A stretch of 64,000 nucleotides of DNA from Oscheius tipulae (taxonomy: Eukaryota > Nematoda > Chromadorea > Rhabditida > Rhabditidae), in contig JASJZH010000006.1 in assembly GCA_037178975.1 (NCBI GenBank), positions 2,666,001 through 2,730,000 of the forward strand, read 5' to 3'. Position numbers and translations under genes: made by a program. Positions 57,715 through 64,000 of the stretch are shown here, piece after piece. Numbering within the stretch: position 1 is the stretch's first letter; every line of letters starts with the position of its first letter. A model generated the notes under the pieces. It did no database searches. It was not told where the DNA came from and worked only from the letters and a program-made list of their open reading frames with translations.

Positions 57715-60543
57715 ATGACAGACATTCACGTCCACGAGCTTATGACAGATGAGGACTTCATCCAGACCATTGAGGAAATGCACATCAACCAGGACGGCGA
57801 CCTGGGAGATCTCTTGAGTGGGTTTGACGTCTTTTCCCAGCCTCCGCTGTTTACAACAATTTGTTGGCGCTAAGCAGAAACACGAGATACGTGAAAAACT
57901 ATTTTTATTGATCACGAAGTGGGAAAAGTCTTTCCATTTCAGAAGCGATGAATGAGAACCGTATCATTAGTTGGGAGGAGGCCGAGAGAATCCTTCAAGA
58001 CAGTTCCAATGCTCCGGTCAAATCCAGTCTTCCCGAGCAAACGCGTCCGACAGAGCCTGACAATGATACTGACGTCGAGAGATGTATCCAAAGGTTGCTG
58101 GACAATGATCCGACTCTCAAAGAAATCAACCTTAATAATATGAAGGTAGAACTGAGGCTGGTGCCAGCTATGGAGAATTTTAGCGCACACCGGTACCGCA
58201 GCTCCGTCGACTTATGGAAGCTCTGGCTTATAATGAGTATTGTGAGAGGATATCTTTGGCTAATATGGGACTGTATGACCATGATATGCAGGTAAGCCTT
58301 TCTTATGCATTGTTTCATACCGTTTTAGGTACTTATTACCGTTGTCGAAATGAATCAAGCCATCAAAAAACTGAACTTGGAGACAAACTATCTCTCCGGT
58401 GATTACTTCTCGAAACTTTTCAAGGCTGCTCTGGTCAATATGACCATTGAGGAAATCAAGGCCGTCAACCAGGTATAATTGCAAATCGTCTTTTCTCAAT
58501 CGCAATTACAGGGCGTGAGTTTCTCCACTACTGCCGAGAAGGAAATTATTGACTCAGTCATGCAGAATAAAGGACTGATTAAAGTGAATCAATGTCAGTG
58601 CAGCTTATCGAGAATTTTAGGTTTCTGTGAATCTGCGTCTTCCCGAAGGACGACACAAAATCGAAAAAGCCACTCTTCGAAACGGAGAAATTAGTGAGTT
58701 CCTCGAAGCTATTGGTGTCCTGTACTCTAAATATATCTTGGAAATATGATTTCAAAAAAGCCTACATGTCTACATCGCATAAAACCGGCTTTCAAAACCT
58801 TTGTAACTTAAAAACTCTGTACTTCCTTGTCCAACAAATGCGTAAAAAGCTCTCGACATTTTTCAAGTATCGTGACGCACGCGTTTAGTGTCAGGCATTG
58901 AATGCAAAAAGTTTAGTGTTGACGATCTTAAAGATGCTGTTTAGGACGAATGATCAGAAGAGAGGCTGCGCTGAAAGCGAAGCAAGATAGTGAACCCAAC
59001 AAAAAGCTAGAAGAAACTGTCAAATCAGCGGCGGTAAGGAATTTTTTGAGCTTAGGGTTACATTTTTCGTTTTTAGCCAAAACCAGCTTCTAAGGAGCCT
59101 GTACCAACGGTTAAGGTTCGTTAAGGGTGCTGTATCTTCTCACCCGGTCAATCGACCGAACTGTCTCTTTCTGTGTGTGTGCATGCACAGCAGTTAGTTT
59201 TCACTATTCACATACGTGTCCAACACTAAATAAACATGTTTGCATGAAAGCCAATGAGCGTCAACGTGTCCACTGTCTTTAACTTGAACTTTGTTGAATA
59301 ATGCTGTTCCGAGTCGGTTGGATTGTAACAACGTCGTCGAGTGGTAAATGTTGGATTGCTCAATGTTCTGGATGAGACCCAGTTACGGCACAACGTTTAG
59401 GCTCCACCGAAAGAAGCTGCCCCAGCCGGCGGCAATCCCATGCTGGATCTTCCCAAGCCGAAACCACTCAAGAAATTGTGGCCTCCTCCTCCCGAGGAAA
59501 AAGAACCCGTACCGGAACCGATGGAGCCCTTCAAAAAAGGGAAACCACTCCATCCATTTGCCCGAAGACAATCCAGTGCCGACGACAGTTCCACTCCTGT
59601 TCTCAAGTTTGGTGGCGACCCTGTTCCTATCAAGAAGTTGGCTGATGGACTGCGGAAGAACTCTATTCCGAATGGTGAAAAGGAGCTGCCAAAACCTGCG
59701 AAAAAGCTGAGCGGAGTGACAACTGCTTCCGTTACCGAGAGGGCATCCCGCGAATCGGAAAAAGATGTGGAAGATGAAATCGCCCAGAGACCTGAACCGT
59801 CTGTCCAAAAGGCAAACATTGCTATGGCCTGGAGGCGACCGTCGTCGATTTTGAGCAAGCCTGCTGAAGGAAAAGAAGATGCCAAGCCGACGCAGACGTT
59901 CAAACAGTTTGTTCCAGCGAAGCCGGAAGAGCCGGTCATGGAGCCGAAAGATGACAAGCCGAAGCCTGCCTATCTTGTACGGAGAGAAGCTCGTGAGGCT
60001 GCTGAAAAAGTGGCCCAGGCAGCGGAGGCAGCCTGGAAAGCTGCCGAGGAGGAGTTGAAACGGAAGATAGCTGAAGCAGAAGCTTTGATGAAAGCAGCTC
60101 AAAATGCACGTCTAGCTGCCGAGGCCGCAAAGCCTGCGCCGTTGCCGTTTTTGAGCAAATCACCCGAGCCTCCCAAGGCTCCTGTGGATGAGAAGAAACC
60201 TGTGAAGCAGTGGGTAAGGCCAACCGCCCCTGCTCAACCTGTAGAGGAAAAACTTGTTCCATCTTGGAGGAGAGGAGTCAATAAGGACATCGAGCCTGCC
60301 TGGAAACGACCCGCTGAACATTTAAATGGTGCCGAGAGAAAAGCTCCACCTCCAGTCCCACCCAAAAAGTCTTCCGACTTGATGTTTGCTGTCAATGGTG
60401 TCAAATCTCCTCTTACTGCTCTGGAAAATGGCACCTCTGGTCTCGATGAGAATGAAGAGCCCGAGAAAAGAAGGAAGACTATTATCAAGAAAAAGGTCAT
60501 CCGGAAAAAGCGAACATCTGAACGCTCCGAAGACGAAACTTAA
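57715..60543 (+). CDS. tropomodulin with long C-terminal extension
   Basis: Nine exons (57715-57817, 57943-58145, 58184-58291, 58329-58472, 58512-58583, 58621-58693, 58945-59033, 59077-59115, 59401-60543) join in phase into 657 residues. Residues 1-260 are the tropomodulin core: a short N-terminal part (DEDFIQTIEEMHINQDGDLG), then the LRR domain with DVERCIQRLLDNDPTLKEIN, LMEALAYNEYCERISLANMG, AIKKLNLETNYLSGDYF and TAEKEIIDSVMQNKGLIKV. Residues 278-657 are a single-exon extension: proline-rich (KKLWPPPPEEKEP), an Ala/Glu helix (AREAAEKVAQAAEAAWKAAE), three W-R or W-K-R repeats (AWRRP, SWRRG, AWKRP), then APPPVPPKK and the basic end TIIKKKVIRKKRTS. Tropomodulins cap actin pointed ends in muscle; C. 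elegans UNC-94 has about 390 residues, so this one is far longer. The canonical tropomyosin-binding N-terminus looks shortened. Confidence 0.9.
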
Positions 60544-60859
60544 AAGCTTTTCTCTCTTCGTTAGGATTCGCCTTTCTGTCATGCCTTCTTCTCTGCCGGG
60601 TTTAGAGCAATTTCTTGTCAAACACTTGTATTATTTTATATCTGGGTTTTGTACACATTTCACATTAAATGCACGTGCACTCTAGTACTTTGCTAGTTTT
60701 GCATATTTATATATTCTTCAGGAGCCAGTTGACCAGCCAATGGCCGTTTATAAGCTGCGACGGGCTTCTACTAAGGACAGTCAATGATCCGTCATTCCTT
60801 TGATTACATATTTTCACAGCGTTTATACTATTACATAGTGCCATTTATTTCGAGAGTAC

Positions 60860-60865
60860 AATAAA
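60860..60865 (+). promoter_or_regulatory. polyadenylation signal of tropomodulin
   Basis: An AATAAA hexamer lies about 317 bases after the stop. An ATTAAA at about 60665 is nearer and may be used instead. Confidence 0.4.
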
Positions 60866-60911
60866 TGTGATACTTGGACCCGCTGACTTTCACCTGAGCT
60901 TCGGATAGTAG

Positions 60912-61523
60912 TTATGGGTGGAACGGTCGGGTGTCACAAAAATGCAAGGACAGCCTTCTCCGCTTCCGAATCAGCTCTGAAAGATTTATGTTGTATTAGA
61001 GATGTCAAACCAGACGTCTCCGACGGCTTCGCCGTCCTTTTGCATACAGTTTGCACTGGCGGCTGCGTCGCTTCGAAGTAACAAAAGTGTTTCAGTGGCT
61101 TCACCAGGACAAAGCAAAGTTCTAGAGCGCATCCAATGTTGGCTTGCCACTCAATATTGGCAATAACTTTTCTGAACAAGAACTTCTGGACATAGTTTCC
61201 TCGCTTTTGTTTCGTGGCCAGGGACGAACAGACGGACTGACAGATTGCGCTTTAGTAGTATAGAAATTTGGTAGTAAAAGAAATAAACAACTCGAACACA
61301 AAATAGGAAGGGCGTTGCCAAGTTTGCAAGTTCTATTTGGTTTATCAACATCTTCACCATTTTGACTAATAGTTGTTTTATATCTGTGATAAAAGACTCA
61401 CGCTGCGTTAATCCTCGGAGATAAGCTGCTGGCCTCTCGAATAAGTCTTTGACAGGCGAAGATGCAGTACACCATGAGCCATATCACAAAAGATATGCCG
61501 AGAAGAACTATGAATGGCCACAT
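60912..61523 (-). CDS. small single-pass membrane protein, unrecognised
   Basis: ATG at 61523, just after a TTCAG acceptor, opens a hydrophobic segment (MWPFIVLLGISFVIWLMVYC) and a short polar tail (CQRLIREASSLSPRINA). A GTGAGT donor near 61401 splices in phase to an exon from about 61171 (KVIANIEWQANIGCALELCF). One assembly with two further short introns ends RKRRRLSLHFCDTRPFHP at TAA 60912; reading through instead ends ADSEAEKAVLAFL. The first exon is the best supported part. It is convergent with tropomodulin. No family is recognised. Confidence 0.4.
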
Positions 61524-63173
61524 TTCTGAAGGATTTGAATTGCGATGTAGTGCTAAAACGTAGAAGATACGTTGCCTAGTGATGCTAAGCTTGTTTTTGC
61601 AAAGATAATCCAATTGCAACTAAGACCACATGAGGCTTTAATACGGGCCAACATATTGCTTAGGAACAATATGAATGCGCTTGGATGGACAAAATGTCGA
61701 GACATGGAAAATTCGGTTTAGATGCTCGTCGAACAAGGCAAAAAGACATGATTTTTTAATGTGCTAATTGTCTGCAATCACGCTTGCTAGAGAATTCTGG
61801 AAAAAGGCTCAAAGGAGCTGTATATTGGAAATTTGAGACAAGATATTGGTTTGTGAAGGAGGCTGTCACCAAATGTCCTGGCTCCGATTTGTCCATTAGA
61901 GTATGTTCATTACGTGGTTAGATAGGCTGGCAGGAAGCAAAGGAAATGGCTGGAGGTCTTTTCTCGCAGAAGCTATTATCAGCCGATAAGTGAGCGTGGG
62001 AAATAGCTAGGTAATTTCAACGCGGATATAATTGGGACACTTCGAATCTATGAGATCGGCAGTGTATATAGGCCACAAGAGCAGATGTGCCGCCCTTGGG
62101 GCTCAGATACGAGGTGATAAAAACTTTATAGTGAATGTTAAGAGAAACCTGGATTCTCACAGCTCGCTGGGATGCTCCAGCTTATAATAAAATTCCGTTT
62201 CAAGATAAGCACATGTTGGTATTTGTCAGTAGTGTACCAGAGAATAATCATATTAACTAAATATGGCAGGCTACCAGAGCTCGTTAACCATAAACCAGAA
62301 CGAGCATTGAAGCAGATCGGCCACGAGTAATGGCTTTCTTGGGTCCTAGCAACAAAATAGTACTCATGGAGTATTGGGGCAGAAGTCAAAATCTAGTTTT
62401 GAGTTGACAAACAAATCCATTATGAAAATAGCCGACAAAAAGTTGTGACATTTATCATGGGAACTGCTATGAGAACCACTTCCATACACGTTAAACACAT
62501 GTTACTCGGCAACCTATAGTAACCAGGATGAGTTATTATCATACCACGAGTCAATTTCACTTTTGTCGATACCAACATCTAGCTTTTTGATGTTTGCCAG
62601 GTCACATTCCTGCCTCCAGGAATTGCAAAACTTTCGCACAGCAGTCCTTTTGTTTACTGTGTGTTTAGCTTTGACCTCGCGTTAATTTCGCCCCTTTTGG
62701 AGCTTTTTCTTTTTTCTACGAACCACACAGTTATGAAGAATAATGCTGCCATTCCTTGGAAAATTGTTGTTTTTTTTCCCGATAAGCACGAATTACATGA
62801 GAGCTATCAGTGTCCAGATTTCCGTAAAGACTACTGACTCTAGTCCATTTTCTCGAAAGGGAAGACGTTTCCGGAATTCCTGAAGGGGATGAACACTAAA
62901 GCCGATTTTGACTCTGCTGATAACACAACAAATTGCGTGTTCCTATGTGGCAGGACATCCTTGTTGCCATATTTAAAGTATCTTTTTCCTTAACTGTGAT
63001 TCAAGAACTGCCTCTCACCCCAGACAAGCCGTTAATTCGTATCATTTCTCAATAAAACTTGGCCAAACAAAGAATGCCCAGTATTCCTCACCCCCACTCC
63101 TGACGTCTACTTGCCCCAATATTTAGATATTCAGAGCCATTGAAGTCGCCCGATTGTCTGGGTTGGGTCTTTA
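61524..63173. other. intergenic, nothing recognised
   Basis: 1.65 kb of moderately AT-rich sequence upstream of the CUB gene, with no spliceable coding frame seen. Confidence 0.4.
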
Positions 63174-63974
63174 ATGCTGTTGCTCAGTCTTTTGGCCCTA
63201 CTGGGTTCGGCCTCAGCAGTCGCAAACCAATCCTACATTGCCGATACTGGTGTCTTCTACTCGTACAATTATCCCAACAACTATGACAATAACTTGCACT
63301 ATTTTGTCACAGTCGAGGTAAGCATACCCGCTTTCATCATATTCATCATTTTTGTCCCTGGGAAATGACAATATTCCTTATCTAAGATATTCTCACGATA
63401 GTGGCTCTATTCTTTGCCCAAAAGATTATTTTTGCTCACTGTCAGATGTTAGGTCATACTTTTCTTGTTTTCATCTGAAAGGGGAGAACAAGAGATTTGA
63501 CAGTCGAAAGTCACAAAAGTCCCAGCAACAGAATTCAAGATGTTGACAGATTCAGCTAGATAAACTTTCTTATGAACTGCAAAGTTGACACAACACCAGG
63601 CACCGTTTTTTGTAGCCGTAGAACTCTAGACTGTCTGCTTGCAGACCCCCATTGTTTAGAATGTTGATAAGGGTCTTAATGGTTTCGAAATACTAGCAGT
63701 TTTAGGTTGATCCTGGCTACTATGCCCTGATTACCATGCTTGATTTCATCACAGAGCCATGCTGTGACAAAGTGTACATCTGGGATGGTCTCGACATGAC
63801 AAAGTCAATCGCAAAGTAAGTATCTCTTACAAGAACTAAAACAATTCTTTAGCTTATCTGGTGCTCAAACTGGAAGTTACTTTTTCTCCACCTCGAATAA
63901 GGTTGTTTTCGAATTCTATTCGGATCCGATTGAGACTTACCGCGGTTTTGCAATCAAATGGGAACAGACAAAGG
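63174..63974 (+). CDS. secreted CUB-domain protein, 5' part only
   Basis: Exons 63174-63317, 63706-63815 and 63853-63974 join in phase; the last ends at a GTAATT donor, so the gene continues past the window. It starts with a signal peptide (LLLSLLALLGSASAVANQ). The CUB domain follows: FYSYNYPNNYDNNLHYFVTV (the family's P.YP.NY pattern), then ITMLDFITEPCCDKVYIWDG (like C.yD.v.v.dG), then FSTSNKVVFEFYSDPIETYR and GFAIKWE. Two adjacent cysteines stand where one is usual, and the first cysteine of the common four is not seen. Such proteins are abundant and fast-evolving in nematodes, acting outside the cell; no enzymatic domain is visible in the part present. Confidence 0.85.
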
Positions 63975-64000
63975 GTAATTTGGCGGCTTTCTAAATATCG

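Noticed and set aside
59383-60102. 239-residue minus-strand open frame
   Set aside because: Antisense shadow of the tropomodulin extension, which has phase-consistent splicing and coding motifs on the plus strand.

Overview
The window is nuclear DNA of a small-genome metazoan, most likely a nematode. The FoxA protein has the PHA-4 type hinge after the fork head ([18 protein letters not shown]). Genes are split by very short introns, many of 28-45 bp, with GT...AG ends and almost no polypyrimidine tract, and exon phases close cleanly across them. GC content looks moderate, in the low forties by eye. A clade I (whipworm-like) nematode fits, but that narrower placement is a guess. All gene models were spliced by hand from the sequence. 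Where I give exon junctions, phase was checked.

Left part (1-17.6 kb): a candidate single-copy RFamide neuropeptide precursor (670-1026); a complete cation-type Cys-loop receptor subunit (2611-4443); a secreted IL-17-like cytokine (5167-6500); on the minus strand the N-glycosylation enzyme subunit ALG14 (7124-8146); one small unrecognised gene; an inverted repeat near 9.1-9.4 kb; and FoxA/PHA-4 with a far upstream first exon (11452-17275). The stretch 17.6-21.9 kb appears non-coding.

Middle (21.9-33.1 kb): two minus-strand genes in tandem. The first, 31279-33077, codes for a 449-aa protein of unknown function. The second, 21906-30952, codes for a very long coiled-coil protein. A plus-strand intracellular globin gene with two globin domains (28594-30168) lies entirely within one 3.9 kb intron of the coiled-coil gene.

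Right part (33-64 kb): protein kinase D on the minus strand, at least 54655 down to 36552, with two C1 domains, a PH domain and the kinase domain. Two further ATG exons inside it end in exactly the phase of the downstream acceptor and predict shorter isoforms. A tRNA-Ser(AGA) gene lies just 5' of it. Then come a tropomodulin with a 380-residue C-terminal extension (57715-60543), a small minus-strand membrane protein, and the first exons of a secreted CUB-domain protein that runs off the right edge.

The genes do not form one pathway. Several relate to neuronal, muscle or immune signalling (receptor subunit, RFamide candidate, IL-17-like cytokine, PKD, tropomodulin), but no functional linkage is visible from position alone.
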